Shown one piece after another: positions 26,971-35,526 of a stretch of DNA of 64,000 bases. The translations under genes were made by a program, and so were the position numbers. The DNA lies in NCBI RefSeq assembly GCF_006715305.1, contig NZ_VFMY01000001.1, positions 3,968,001-4,032,000 on the forward strand. The letters are read 5' to 3'. The DNA is from Arthrobacter sp. SLBN-100 (lineage in GTDB: Bacteria > Actinomycetota > Actinomycetes > Actinomycetales > Micrococcaceae). The number at the start of each line of letters is the position of its first letter. Within the stretch, counting starts at the first letter, position 1. Under the pieces are notes generated by a model. It was not told where the DNA came from, made no database searches, and was given only the letters and a program-made list of their open reading frames with translations.

Positions 26971-27630
26971 TTACCGCTGTCCGCGGCTGGACTGCTTGTT
27001 TCCATTATTTGACTGGTTGCCGGCATTGCCCTTCTGGGCAGGTGCCTGGCCCTGGCCCTGCTGCTCCACCTGCTCCTCACCGGAGCCGGCGGCCGGTGCC
27101 CCGGCCGTCTCATCGTCCGCCTCATCCTCCGGCGCCGGAATGGTGCTGCAGTAGGTGCCGATGCTGCTTTCCCCGCCCGCGGCATTCACCAGTGCCTGGT
27201 AGGCGGTGGACCTGGAGTTCAGGCCTCCGTGGTCGTACGCGTTGCAGAGGCCAACCGCTGCCGGGCCAGCGGCGTCAGGTCCCACCGGTGTGGATGCCGG
27301 CGGTGATTCGGGCTCCTCCGTTTCCGTTGGTGCCGGTTCCGGCGACTCGGCTTCGGTTTCCGTTGGTGCCGGTTCCGGCGACTCGGTTTCGGTTTCTGTG
27401 GGTGTCGGTTCCGGCGACTCGGTTTCGGTTTCTGTGGGAGTGGGTTCCGGGGATTCCGTTTCAGTAGCGGTCGGGTTGGGCGACGGGGATTCCGTCTCCG
27501 CAACCAGTGCCGCCGGACCGCCGGGCAGCGAACCTGCCACCGCCGCCACACCGGTCCCGCCGACGGCCAGGGCGCCGGCGGCGAGCAAGGTTACTGCGAG
27601 TTTGTTGCCGGAAAAAGTGAAGTAGGACAT
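26971..27630 (-). CDS. Exported repeat protein at the head of the sigma-factor operon
   Basis: This 219-residue protein has an N-terminal signal/anchor (NKLAVTLLAAGALAVGGTGVAAVAG, about 9-33), a low-complexity tract of 12-residue repeats (TETESPEPTPTE type, about 45-105), and a compact conserved segment containing LCNAYDHGGLNSRSTAYQAL and GTYC. A Gln/Gly/Asn-rich tail ends in RGQR. I recall the conserved segment from proteins near sigma factors in Actinobacteria, but it has no known function. The repeats are encoded by near-identical 36-base units at about 27310-27450. GGAGGG precedes the ATG. The sigma gene follows 100 bases downstream on the same strand. Confidence 0.75.
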   Translation of the reverse strand: MSYFTFSGNKLAVTLLAAGALAVGGTGVAAVAGSLPGGPAALVAETESPSPNPTATETESPEPTPTETETESPEPTPTETETESPEPAPTETEAESPEPAPTETEEPESPPASTPVGPDAAGPAAVGLCNAYDHGGLNSRSTAYQALVNAAGGESSIGTYCSTIPAPEDEADDETAGAPAAGSGEEQVEQQGQGQAPAQKGNAGNQSNNGNKQSSRGQR

Positions 27631-27695
27631 GAGACCCTCCGTTGACGAATTTTATGGATTGCGATCAACTGTGCGGTTTTTCCCCGGCACCTATT

Positions 27696-27723
27696 GGATC
27701 GAAATATGGGTCACAAAGGTTAC
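27696..27723 (-). promoter_or_regulatory. Candidate ECF-type promoter upstream of the exported repeat protein
   Basis: On the minus strand, GTAACC (27723-27718) and CGATCC (27701-27696) are separated by 16 bases, which resembles an ECF -35/-10 arrangement. They lie about 70 bases before the ATG of the exported repeat protein, so the sigma factor encoded in the operon could control itself. This is by eye only. Confidence 0.35.
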
Positions 27724-27829
27724 GGGTTGCGCCAAAGTATTTTGACAGATTTGTCATACGGCCATTCGAAACCGGTGCTTCCGCCTACGCGAGGGAGGGC
27801 AGCGCACCCTCGGTACTAAGATCCTCCCT

Positions 27830-28843
27830 ATGGAACGAGCTGAGCAGGTAGTGATGGCTGCACGACGTCAAGCCGGTGGTGCGGGGATGAAAGCGCCACT
27901 GCGGGTGGCCCTGCCCGATCAGAAACTCATGGATGCGCTGGAGGCGACTGCCGGCGTCGAGTTTTTTGTCTGGGACTTTTCCGGGCCCGCTCCCTCTGAG
28001 CGGTTCGACATCGTGGTCCCGCCGTACATGCGCGGGCCGGAGGTGCTGGCGGCGCTGGAGTCCGTGGATATCGGCCTGGTCCAAAGCCAGTCCATCGGGT
28101 ACGACGGCGTCGCTGACGTCCTGCCCGAAGGCTGCCTTTTCGCGAATGCGGCAGGAGTCCATGAGACGTCGACGGCGGAGCTCGCCCTGGGGATGATGAT
28201 CGCCAGCCAGCGCGGCATGGCCGACTTTGTACGCAACCAGGCCAGCGGGACGTGGGACAACAGCCAGCGGCCCAGCCTCGCGGACCGCCGTGTGCTGCTG
28301 GTGGGTTACGGGGGAGTGGGGAAGGCCATCGAGGCCCGTCTGCTGCCCTTCGAAACGCAGGTGACCAGGATGGCCAGCCGCGAACGCCAGGACGCGGGCG
28401 GAAAGATCTTCGGGATCGACTCACTGTATGAGCAGCTGCCGCTGCACGACATCGTGGTGGTGAGCGTTCCGCTCAGCGAGGAGACCCGTCAGCTGGTGGA
28501 TGCAAAGTTCCTGGCCGCGATGCCGGACGGGGCGCTGCTGGTGAACGTGGCCCGCGGCCCGGTGGCGGACACTGCTGCGCTGGTGGCGGAGACGTCGTCG
28601 GGCCGTTTGCGGGCGGCTTTGGACGTGACGGATCCGGAGCCCCTGCCGGCCGACCATCCGCTGTGGACCAACCCCGGTGTGCTGGTCACTCCGCATGTAG
28701 GCGGGGCGAGTTCGGCGATGTTCCCGAGGATGGTCCGGCTGGTCAAGAAGCAGATCGGCCTGATGCTGGAGGGCAGGGAGCCGGTGAACGTGGTGCTGGG
28801 CGGCGGGTCGCGCCAAGCCTCCGTAGCGGCTCCAACCAGCTGA
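27830..28843 (+). CDS. D-isomer 2-hydroxyacid dehydrogenase family protein
   Basis: This 337-residue (or 318 from the internal ATG at 27887) NAD-binding oxidoreductase has the Rossmann motif GYGGVGKAIE near residue 165. The substrate and catalytic blocks follow: NVARGPVADTAALV (catalytic Arg), DVTDPEPLPADHPLW (catalytic Glu) and TPHVGGAS (catalytic His). It should reduce a 2-keto acid or oxidise a D-2-hydroxyacid. A TAAGAT hexamer lies seven bases before the ATG at 27830 with no ribosome site, consistent with a leaderless start there. It is convergent with the MFS gene 16 bases away. Confidence 0.85.
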   Translation: MERAEQVVMAARRQAGGAGMKAPLRVALPDQKLMDALEATAGVEFFVWDFSGPAPSERFDIVVPPYMRGPEVLAALESVDIGLVQSQSIGYDGVADVLPEGCLFANAAGVHETSTAELALGMMIASQRGMADFVRNQASGTWDNSQRPSLADRRVLLVGYGGVGKAIEARLLPFETQVTRMASRERQDAGGKIFGIDSLYEQLPLHDIVVVSVPLSEETRQLVDAKFLAAMPDGALLVNVARGPVADTAALVAETSSGRLRAALDVTDPEPLPADHPLWTNPGVLVTPHVGGASSAMFPRMVRLVKKQIGLMLEGREPVNVVLGGGSRQASVAAPTS

Positions 28844-28859
28844 CCCCCGCCCCCTCTAA

Positions 28860-30119
28860 TTACACGGCTGGCTCGCGCCGTCTTCCGAGCACCATCCGTA
28901 GGTTGTCTCGGAAGCTGAGTGGGCTCCTGCGGCTGACCAGGATGACGGCGAACAGCGCGGTCACCAGGACAACCGCCCCGCCGGCCGCCACGGACCAGCG
29001 TGCGCCGAACTCGGAGCCGATCCACCCCATCAGGGGTGCGCCAAGGGCTGTTCCGCCCTGCAGGATCGCCAGGTACAGGGCCAGCACCCGTCCGCGGAAC
29101 TGGGGTTCCACCGAGAGCTGGATGCTGGTGTTGCAGCTGTTCAGGAACGTGATGGACGCCAGGCCGACCGGGATCAGGACGGCGGCATAGAGCCAGAACG
29201 ACGGCGACACGCTCCCGAGGAGCGTGAACGCGCCCAGGCCCAGCGCCCCGCCGAGGAGGTACCGCAGCCGCGGGCCGGCCCGGCGCGCCGCGAGCAGGGC
29301 TCCGGCCAGCGTACCCACCGCCATGATGGAGCCGAGGAGCCCGAATTCGCCGGGTCCCACCCCGAACTCGGTGGTGGTCATCAGGGCATTCGTGATGGGG
29401 AAGTTCATGCCGAAGGCGCCCAGGATGCCCACCATAAAGAGGATCAGCACCAGATCGGGCCTCCGGCGGACGTAGCGCACGCCTTCCGCCACCTGGTGCT
29501 TGCCGCGTGATCCCTGGACGGCCGGAGCCAGTCCGGAGGTCCGGATCCGGAACAGCGAGATGATGACGGCGGCAAAGCTGGCCGCATTGAGCAGGAACAC
29601 CGGCCCGGTGCCCACCCAGGCGATCAGCACACCCGCGATGGCCGGCCCGGTGAGCCTTGCGGTGTTGAAGGACGCGGAGTTCAATGCCACGGCATTGGAG
29701 ATATTGTCCTGCCCCACCAGCTCGGAAACGAACGCCTGGCGGGACGGCGCGTCAATGGCGCCGGCGATCCCAAGGCAGAGTGCGGCCAGGTAGGCGTGCC
29801 AGAGCTGGGCGGTGCCTGTCACCACCAGGAGTCCAAGCACCAGCCCGGTTACGCCCATGGCCACCTGCGTCCACAGCAGGATGATGCGCTTGCGGTAGCG
29901 GTCCGCCAGCACTCCGCCGTAGGGGCCGAGCAGCAGCATGGGCAGGAACTGCAGGCCGGTGGTGATGCCGAGGGCGGCGCCGGAGTGGTTGGTGAGGACG
30001 GTCAGCACCAGCCAGTCCTGCGCCACCCGCTGCATCCAGGTGCCGATATTGGACACGAGTGCCCCGCCGGCCCAGATTCGGTAGTTGCGGTTTTCCAGCG
30101 CTCGGAACATGGCGCTCAT
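28860..30119 (-). CDS. MFS transporter (enterobactin exporter/EntS-like group), MarR-controlled
   Basis: This 419-residue, roughly 12-helix MFS protein begins MFRALENRNYRIWAGGALVSNIGTWMQRVAQDWLVL, the typical start of the EntS-like exporters of MFS_3 type, with the loop GPYGGVLADRYRKR (motif A). It presumably exports a toxic or signalling compound. Its ATG overlaps the stop of the MarR regulator gene by four bases, so it is translationally coupled and almost certainly regulated by it. Confidence 0.88.
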   Translation of the reverse strand: MSAMFRALENRNYRIWAGGALVSNIGTWMQRVAQDWLVLTVLTNHSGAALGITTGLQFLPMLLLGPYGGVLADRYRKRIILLWTQVAMGVTGLVLGLLVVTGTAQLWHAYLAALCLGIAGAIDAPSRQAFVSELVGQDNISNAVALNSASFNTARLTGPAIAGVLIAWVGTGPVFLLNAASFAAVIISLFRIRTSGLAPAVQGSRGKHQVAEGVRYVRRRPDLVLILFMVGILGAFGMNFPITNALMTTTEFGVGPGEFGLLGSIMAVGTLAGALLAARRAGPRLRYLLGGALGLGAFTLLGSVSPSFWLYAAVLIPVGLASITFLNSCNTSIQLSVEPQFRGRVLALYLAILQGGTALGAPLMGWIGSEFGARWSVAAGGAVVLVTALFAVILVSRRSPLSFRDNLRMVLGRRREPAV

Positions 30120-30577
30120 TTGCCGCTCATCTCCTGCATGATGTGCGCGGCGCGGCTCAGGACCAGCCGGTCCTCTTCGCTCAGCCCCGCGACGCGCCGG
30201 GCGAGCCAGGCGGTGCGCTGGTTGCGGGCCTCTGCCAGGACGGCCCGCCCGGCATCGGTGACGTCCACGCGGACCTGGCGGCCGTCGTCGGGATTCGCGG
30301 CCCTGGAGACAAAGCCTTGGTCGGCGAGGGCGTTGACGATGCGGGTCATGGAGGGGGCCTGCACGTGCTCCCGTTCGGCCAGTTCGCGGAGAGTAGCAGG
30401 CCCGCTTCCGTTCAGCTGGGCCAGAACCGTGTATTGCCCTGGCGTGATGACGTCGCCGGTTGCCTCCACGCGGAGGCGGCGGGATGTGCGCATCACGGCG
30501 GTGCGGAGTTCGATGGCCAGGTTGTCAGGGGTGATGGAACCTGTGGCCTGCCCGTTCTCGGTGTTGGTTGTGGTCAC
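30116..30577 (-). CDS. MarR-family transcriptional regulator
   Basis: This 153-residue winged-helix repressor has TPGQYTVLAQLNGSGPATLRELAEREHVQAPSMTRIVNAL (helix-turn-helix) and DGRQVRVDVTDAGRAVLAEA (wing). It probably represses the overlapping MFS exporter gene and itself. The reading frame extends to a TTG at 30610, but that codon lies within palindromic operator sequence. GTG 30577, with AGGAGG upstream, is therefore the preferred start, although the 12-base spacing is long. Confidence 0.88.
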   Translation of the reverse strand: MTTTNTENGQATGSITPDNLAIELRTAVMRTSRRLRVEATGDVITPGQYTVLAQLNGSGPATLRELAEREHVQAPSMTRIVNALADQGFVSRAANPDDGRQVRVDVTDAGRAVLAEARNQRTAWLARRVAGLSEEDRLVLSRAAHIMQEMSGK

Positions 30578-30603
30578 TGCGGCGTTGCGCCTCCTGAAAA
30601 TGC

Positions 30604-30630
30604 TTAGCAATGCTAATTAGTCCTGCTAAT
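30604..30630. promoter_or_regulatory. Tandem palindromes, probable MarR operator
   Basis: TTAGCA-A-TGCTAA (30604-30616) and ATTAG-TCCTG-CTAAT (30616-30630) are two overlapping perfect inverted repeats with a shared TTAG/CTAA core, just upstream of the MarR gene. This is the usual size and place of a MarR autoregulatory operator. Confidence 0.75.
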
Positions 30631-30701
30631 AAGTATGCTGTTGCCGCGCACGAAGGGCAAGGGTTGAAGGGGTTGATGTGCATCACTGGTTACGCTGGGG
30701 C

Positions 30702-31241
30702 ATGGACTATGTACTTCGCCAGGCCGCTCCTGAGGATGCCGAAGCCGTGGTGCTGATGCACACGCTGGCGCACGAGGAGTGCTATCCGCACCTGCTGTCT
30801 CCGGCCTTTTTCGCCGCCCGCCGTAAGGCGATTCCGGAACGGGTGACCCGCCGTCGGAAGCATCTTGATGTCCCTGACCCGCGGGTCATCGCCGTGGATG
30901 CCAATAACGAGATGGTGGGATTTGCCGACGCCGGTCCCGGACGTGACCGGGATGGCCCCGTTCCGCTGGAGTTGTATTCGATCTACCTCCTTAGCCGGGC
31001 GCAAGGCACCGGCCTGGGGGCCGCTCTGCTGGGCGCCGCGATCGGGGAGTCTCCGGCGTACCTGTGGGTGCTGGAGGAAAACCTGAGGGCGCAGGCTTTC
31101 TACCGCAGGCATGGCTTCCAGCCGGACGGCAAGCGCGGCCTGCTTCCTCCTGAGTGGGAGGCCCTGCCGGAACTGCGGATGGTCCGGCCTGGGCGGGATG
31201 CCACTTCCGCCGAGGAGGCTGGCGATGGCCGCTACCTCTGA
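30702..31241 (+). CDS. GNAT-family N-acetyltransferase
   Basis: This 179-residue acetyltransferase carries the acetyl-CoA loop RAQGTGLGAALLGAAI (about 100-115), preceded by the beta4 strand LELYSIYLL and followed by YLWVLEENLRAQAFYRRHGF. These are the core blocks of GNAT enzymes. Substrate unknown. ATG 30702 is preceded at five bases by TACGCT and lacks a ribosome site, so it may be leaderless. The 3' end overlaps the alpha/beta-hydrolase gene by 17 bases, indicating co-transcription. Confidence 0.85.
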   Translation: MDYVLRQAAPEDAEAVVLMHTLAHEECYPHLLSPAFFAARRKAIPERVTRRRKHLDVPDPRVIAVDANNEMVGFADAGPGRDRDGPVPLELYSIYLLSRAQGTGLGAALLGAAIGESPAYLWVLEENLRAQAFYRRHGFQPDGKRGLLPPEWEALPELRMVRPGRDATSAEEAGDGRYL

Positions 31242-32091
31242 AGCTGTCCTCCACGACGGCTCGACCATTCCCGTCACCATCACCGGTGACGGCCCCGCCA
31301 TGCTGCTTCCGGTCAGGCTCGAACCCTATCCGCCGGATGACGCCGATATGATGCGGAAATGGGGCGGGGACCCGGACCTGGGACCAGCCCTGGTGGCCGG
31401 ACTTTCGGGACCGAACCGGCTGGTCGTGGCGGACTACGAAGGGCATCGGATGGCCCACCCTGCCGCGCAGACCCTAACCCCGGACAACCTTGCTGCTGAC
31501 CTCCTCGCCATCGCCGACGCCGGCGGGGCGGATGATTTTGGCTACTACGGTTACTCCTGGCTCGCGCTCGCCGGGCTTCAACTGGCCCTCCACACGAACC
31601 GCCTGCGGGCGCTGGTGATGGGTGGCTTCCCACCGTGGGACGGGCCCTACCGGAGCATGCTTGCGGTCACGCGCGCCGCGCATGCCGCGTCCACTCAGGC
31701 GCCTGATCCGTCCGCCGTTCGGCTTGCCGAGGCGGAGCCGGGGGACTGGGACTCAGTGACAGTGCAGACCACCGAGGCCCAAACCCGCCAGTTCGTCACC
31801 CTCTATGAGGCGCTGCAGGATTTCGACGACGTCGGTGCTGCAGTGCCGCCCGGCCTGTCCCGCCTCGCGTTCGCCGGGGCCCACGACGAGATCGACTACA
31901 GCGAGCAGTGGGGCGGGGTCCGCGTAAGTATCGCTGAGCCGCTTGCCACGCACCGTGATGCGCTGACCGCCGCTGGATGGGATGTGCAGGTCCTGCCCGG
32001 GTTGGACCACCTCAGCGCGATGCACAGTTCCGTGGTCCTGCCGATCCTGAGCGCGTGGTTGGGGAAGGTTGGGTGGGTGCGGGACGCCTAA
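31225..32091 (+). CDS. Alpha/beta-hydrolase-fold protein with altered nucleophile elbow
   Basis: This 288-residue protein has an alpha/beta-hydrolase layout: MLLPVRLEPYP and NRLVVADYEGHRMAHP early, the elbow-like GYYGYSWLALAGLQLAL near residue 105, and GLDHLSAMHSS near the C-terminus as the His region. The elbow reads G-Y-S-W-L rather than the canonical G-x-S-x-G. The catalytic serine is kept but the last glycine is lost, so activity may be changed. ATG 31225 has GAGGAGG upstream and overlaps the GNAT gene, suggesting a two-gene operon. Substrate unknown. Confidence 0.75.
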   Translation: MAATSEAVLHDGSTIPVTITGDGPAMLLPVRLEPYPPDDADMMRKWGGDPDLGPALVAGLSGPNRLVVADYEGHRMAHPAAQTLTPDNLAADLLAIADAGGADDFGYYGYSWLALAGLQLALHTNRLRALVMGGFPPWDGPYRSMLAVTRAAHAASTQAPDPSAVRLAEAEPGDWDSVTVQTTEAQTRQFVTLYEALQDFDDVGAAVPPGLSRLAFAGAHDEIDYSEQWGGVRVSIAEPLATHRDALTAAGWDVQVLPGLDHLSAMHSSVVLPILSAWLGKVGWVRDA

Positions 32092-32189
32092 CTTTGGCCG
32101 GGGCTCCTGCCGAATAACTTTGCGCTCCGGATCTCGGTGTCCCCCACGGTACCGCAAGGATTGTCAGACCCCGTTGTCATGATTGGTTT

Positions 32190-33683
32190 ATGGGACAGGC
32201 AGCGGTGGCGAAGGCGTTTGAGGACATCAATGCCGCTCTTGCTGTGCTCAATGCCGAGGTGGATGGCTATGGTTCGGAGGCGTTCTCGGATGCTGATCCG
32301 TTGGCAGGTGTGGCGGATGGGTGCCTGGACATTCTTGCCGGGGCGCGGGTGGTGGAGGCGGGGGTCGCGGGTTTCAAGGCGCGGGCTGCCGTGAAGTATG
32401 CGGACGCTGCCCAGGCTATCGCGCCGCCGGACGCGCCGGTGCAGGCGGTGGAAATGGCGGTCGCCGCGGAAATCGGCGCCCTCCTGGCCCTTGGTTCACG
32501 GGCAGCGGGTGCTTTCCTTGCCGCGTCCCACGCCCTGTCCAAGGAGTTGCCGCTAACACTCTCGGCCTTGCAGTCAGGGGCGATCTCCTGGCCGCATGCC
32601 TTGGTCGTGGTGGAGGAAACGGCCGGCCTTGACTCCGCCGGCGCGGCGGCACTGGAGGCGTACTTCCTGGACCCGGATGTGCCCAGGCCGCCTACGGCCG
32701 CCCCGATCGGGGAGATACCGGCGTACCGGTTCAAAGCCAAGGCCAGGAACTGGCGGGAACGCCATCACGCCGAATCCATCGAGAAACGCCACGCCAAGGG
32801 TGTGGCGGACCGGCGGGTGGAATACCGGCCGGAGCAGGACGGCATGGCGTGGCTCGCCGCCTACCTGCCCGCCGACCAGGCGTTAGCGGGCTGGAACCGG
32901 CTCACGGCCCTCGCCCGGGGGATGCAGGGACCCGACGAGCACCGCACCATGCCCCAGCTCCGGGCCGACAATCTCGCAGACGGGCTCCTGAACAGCGGGG
33001 CGGGCAGAAGCGCCGGGAACAGTGCCGGTAACGGCGAGGCGGTCAGTGTCGGTGGTCAGGAAGGAACAGGGCCAGGCGGACCGTCGCCGATCCAGGCGCA
33101 GGTGCTGGTCACCGTGCCGGTATTTTCCCTGTTGGGGTTGACGGAGGAACCGGCGATGCTGGACGGGTTCGGGCCGATCCCGCCGTCGATGGCGCGCGAA
33201 CTCGTGGAAGGCGGTGCCACCTCGTTCTACCGCGTCCTGGTCGATCCCCGCGACGGCGCCCCGCTGGAAATTGGACGCACCAGCTACCGCCTTACCAAGG
33301 CCATGAAAAAGGCACTGCAGCTCCGGGACGGCAGATGCACCTTCCCCGGCTGCAACAACCCATCCCTGGACAACGAGGCAGACCACCTTCAAGCCTGGCA
33401 ACAGGGCGGACATACGGGGATCAGTAACCTGGCCCAACTCTGCCCAAAACATCACCGCCTGAAACACGCCACCGGCTGGGAACCCACAACGGCCACCAAA
33501 ACTGATTCACCCGGCTGGACCTCACCCACCGGCCGACACTACAAAGCCGAACACCACGACTGGGAACCACCGCACTGGCCACACCAACTACAGTCGGCGA
33601 CCGGCGATCCGCCGGACTTCGTCTACATCGGAAGTTCCCCAGGCGAAGAAGGACTCGAACGGTTCCTGCGCGCCTTCGGCTAG
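32190..33683 (+). CDS. DUF222 domain protein with C-terminal HNH endonuclease
   Basis: This 497-residue protein follows the common actinobacterial 13E12/DUF222 pattern: a long helical N-terminal region (LDILAGARVVEAGVAGFKARAAV, RAGAFLAASHALSKELPLTL, WPHALVVVEE), the middle FKAKARNWRERHH block, and a C-terminal HNH domain (RDGRCTFPGC, NEADHLQAWQQGG, LCPKHHRLKH near residues 370-415) with zinc cysteines and catalytic His. Such genes are multicopy in Micrococcaceae and their biological role is unclear. A CATGAT hexamer six bases before the ATG is a possible leaderless promoter. Confidence 0.88.
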   Translation: MGQAAVAKAFEDINAALAVLNAEVDGYGSEAFSDADPLAGVADGCLDILAGARVVEAGVAGFKARAAVKYADAAQAIAPPDAPVQAVEMAVAAEIGALLALGSRAAGAFLAASHALSKELPLTLSALQSGAISWPHALVVVEETAGLDSAGAAALEAYFLDPDVPRPPTAAPIGEIPAYRFKAKARNWRERHHAESIEKRHAKGVADRRVEYRPEQDGMAWLAAYLPADQALAGWNRLTALARGMQGPDEHRTMPQLRADNLADGLLNSGAGRSAGNSAGNGEAVSVGGQEGTGPGGPSPIQAQVLVTVPVFSLLGLTEEPAMLDGFGPIPPSMARELVEGGATSFYRVLVDPRDGAPLEIGRTSYRLTKAMKKALQLRDGRCTFPGCNNPSLDNEADHLQAWQQGGHTGISNLAQLCPKHHRLKHATGWEPTTATKTDSPGWTSPTGRHYKAEHHDWEPPHWPHQLQSATGDPPDFVYIGSSPGEEGLERFLRAFG

Positions 33684-33788
33684 GCGTCCCGAGCCATTGC
33701 AGTTTGCCCGTGCCTGAATCACCAACGGGTTCGCCAGGCTCATGCATTTGGGTGTGGGCGGCCGCTAGGGGACCGTCAGCGCCTCGGC

Positions 33789-34190
33789 TCAATCGCCGGA
33801 ACCGGCCTTGATCTTGCGCCAGCCGCCAGCGCGGTTGTTGGCGATGATCGCTCGGAACATCTCGACCAGGGCTTCCGCTTGGATGGGGTCGCCCTCGTAG
33901 TAGGAAATCATCCGGCCGGTCTTGTTGCCGTGTCCGCCGGTGATGATGTGATGGGGGTCCGGGGTGAGGCCGCCGTCGTACAGGAAGACGTTGACGTGGT
34001 CCTTCGCCGCGAGCAGCGCGCAGATGTTGCCCTGCAGGACGAAGTAGGGCTGGACGGTCCGTTTGATAGTTTCCTCGACCTCGGGATCAGCGGCATGGAC
34101 GAGGTCCCGCACCTGCCGGCAGATGGCCTGCTGCCAGGGCGGGAGGGGGTCGATGTATTGGTCAACGCGAGGGTCCTTCTCGTAGCTCAT
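33789..34190 (-). CDS. DUF1801 family protein (YdhG/iron-chaperone-like fold)
   Basis: This 133-residue protein has DPLPPWQQAICRQVRDLVHAADPEVEETIKRTVQPYFVLQGNICALLAAKDHVNVFLYDGG, typical of DUF1801 proteins with a frataxin-like alpha/beta fold. It probably binds a small ligand or metal; function is not established. ATG 34190 has AAGGAG upstream; a long in-frame extension beyond it is not coding-like. It is divergent from a second protein of the same superfamily at 34320. Confidence 0.8.
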   Translation of the reverse strand: MSYEKDPRVDQYIDPLPPWQQAICRQVRDLVHAADPEVEETIKRTVQPYFVLQGNICALLAAKDHVNVFLYDGGLTPDPHHIITGGHGNKTGRMISYYEGDPIQAEALVEMFRAIIANNRAGGWRKIKAGSGD

Positions 34191-34319
34191 CGGTGCACTC
34201 CTTCGAACGTCGGCGCCTTCACGCCTATGGTTCCCCGTTCTAACTGAGAGGGAAAGAGGTGGCCGGCGTTGGAAGCTGCGTCCCGCCGTCGTGCGTCTTT
34301 GCAGGGCTAAGATGACCGC

Positions 34320-34664
34320 ATGGGTGCCGTTGACGATTCCCTCGCCGCCATGTCGGAGCTTGACCGCGGCTGCCTGCAGCGCGTCATCGATATTGCGCGC
34401 GGCCTCGCGCCAGAGGCCGTCGAGGGGATGAGCTACGGCATGCCGGCCCTGAAGCTGAACGGCAAACCCCTTATCGGTGTGGTGGCGGCGGCCAGGCACC
34501 TGTCCATCTTTCCGTTCTCGCCGGCCGTGGTGGACGCCGTCGCCCCCAAGCTCGACGGCTACTCGCTGTCCAAAGGAACAGTCCGGTTCACATCGGACCA
34601 TCCCGTTCCCGATGATGTGGTGGCGGAGATGGTCCGCCTGCGGATGGCGGAGATCCAGCCCTAG
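34320..34664 (+). CDS. DUF1801 family protein, iron-chaperone-like
   Basis: This 114-residue protein has RGLAPEAVEGMSYGMPALKLNGKPLIGVVAAARHLSIFPFSPAVVDAV and YSLSKGTVRF, the classic compact DUF1801 pattern. A TAAGAT hexamer sits six bases before the ATG with no ribosome site, so a leaderless transcript is likely. It is divergent from the other DUF1801 gene with 129 bases between starts. Confidence 0.85.
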   Translation: MGAVDDSLAAMSELDRGCLQRVIDIARGLAPEAVEGMSYGMPALKLNGKPLIGVVAAARHLSIFPFSPAVVDAVAPKLDGYSLSKGTVRFTSDHPVPDDVVAEMVRLRMAEIQP

Positions 34665-34710
34665 CCGTGCCGATTGCCTTGCTGCCCACCCGTGTATGAG
34701 ATCATCCGGT

Positions 34711-34923
34711 ATGGGTGAAAACAACCAAGTGGACGACGACGCAGTGCCCACTACCGGGGTGAATGACCACGCATGGGAGCGGGAGCACCGCCATCCCACC
34801 GCGGCGCAGGCCCGATCCATGGGCTACCGCCGCAGGGACGCCGAGGCAAAACTGGAGCAGCACCTGCGGGAGGCCCGCGACAAGCCAGAAACGGAAAGCG
34901 GCGGGCAGCAGGAGCAGGACTAG
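34711..34923 (+). CDS. Small hydrophilic conserved-hypothetical protein
   Basis: This 70-residue acidic/basic protein (HAWEREHRHPTAAQARSMGYRRRDAEAKLEQHLREARDKPE) has a predicted helical C-terminal half and no hydrophobic segment. No family is recognised. It lies 46 bases after the DUF1801 gene on the same strand. Codon usage looks like that of neighbours, which supports a real small gene. Confidence 0.5.
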   Translation: MGENNQVDDDAVPTTGVNDHAWEREHRHPTAAQARSMGYRRRDAEAKLEQHLREARDKPETESGGQQEQD

Positions 34924-35013
34924 TCAGCCATCCGGGCCCGCCGGTCCAGCTGCACGCATTCCTTCAGGGCCGGACGGAAATCCGGAGGCGGCTGTATGCA
35001 GAGGGGGCAAATT

Positions 35014-35526
35014 ATGAAATCAAACGAATTGCTGCTGGATGCCTTCGGCAGGATTCGGGAGACGGTGGAAGCAACGCTTGACGGGCTCGACGACGGGACC
35101 CTGGCCCTGCGGCCGGCGGGCACCGGCAACTCGATCGCGTGGATGGTCTGGCACCTGGCGAGGGTGGAAGATGTTCAGGTTTCAGATGCTGCAGGTACAG
35201 ACGAGGTGTGGTTTGCCCAGGATTTCCTGGGCCGCTTTGGCCTGCCGCTCCGGCCCCGGGACACCGGCTATGGGCACTCAAGCGACCAAGTGGACGCAGT
35301 GCGGGCCCCGGCGGAACTGCTGCTGGAGTACTATGACGCGGTTCACCGGCAGACAGTTGAATTTGTGCGGACACTCGTTGATGAGGACTTGGACCGCGTC
35401 GTCGACACCCGATGGAACCCACCGGTCACCTTGGGGGTGCGGCTGGTCAGCACCATAGCGGACTGCCTCCAGCATGCAGGGCAGGCGGCGTACGCGAAGG
35501 GCCTGCACCGGACGCCAGGAGAATAA
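35014..35526 (+). CDS. DinB/DUF664-type mycothiol-dependent-transferase-like protein
   Basis: This 170-residue four-helix protein has metal-ligand positions His47-like in AWMVWHLARVEDVQ and a C-terminal ADCLQHAGQAAYAKGL with the second histidine. This is the DinB/DUF664 pattern, where zinc is bound by three His, and members act as mycothiol- or bacillithiol-dependent transferases or maleylpyruvate isomerase relatives. ATG 35014 has GAGGGGG upstream; an earlier in-frame ATG at 34996 is less likely. Confidence 0.8.
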   Translation: MKSNELLLDAFGRIRETVEATLDGLDDGTLALRPAGTGNSIAWMVWHLARVEDVQVSDAAGTDEVWFAQDFLGRFGLPLRPRDTGYGHSSDQVDAVRAPAELLLEYYDAVHRQTVEFVRTLVDEDLDRVVDTRWNPPVTLGVRLVSTIADCLQHAGQAAYAKGLHRTPGE

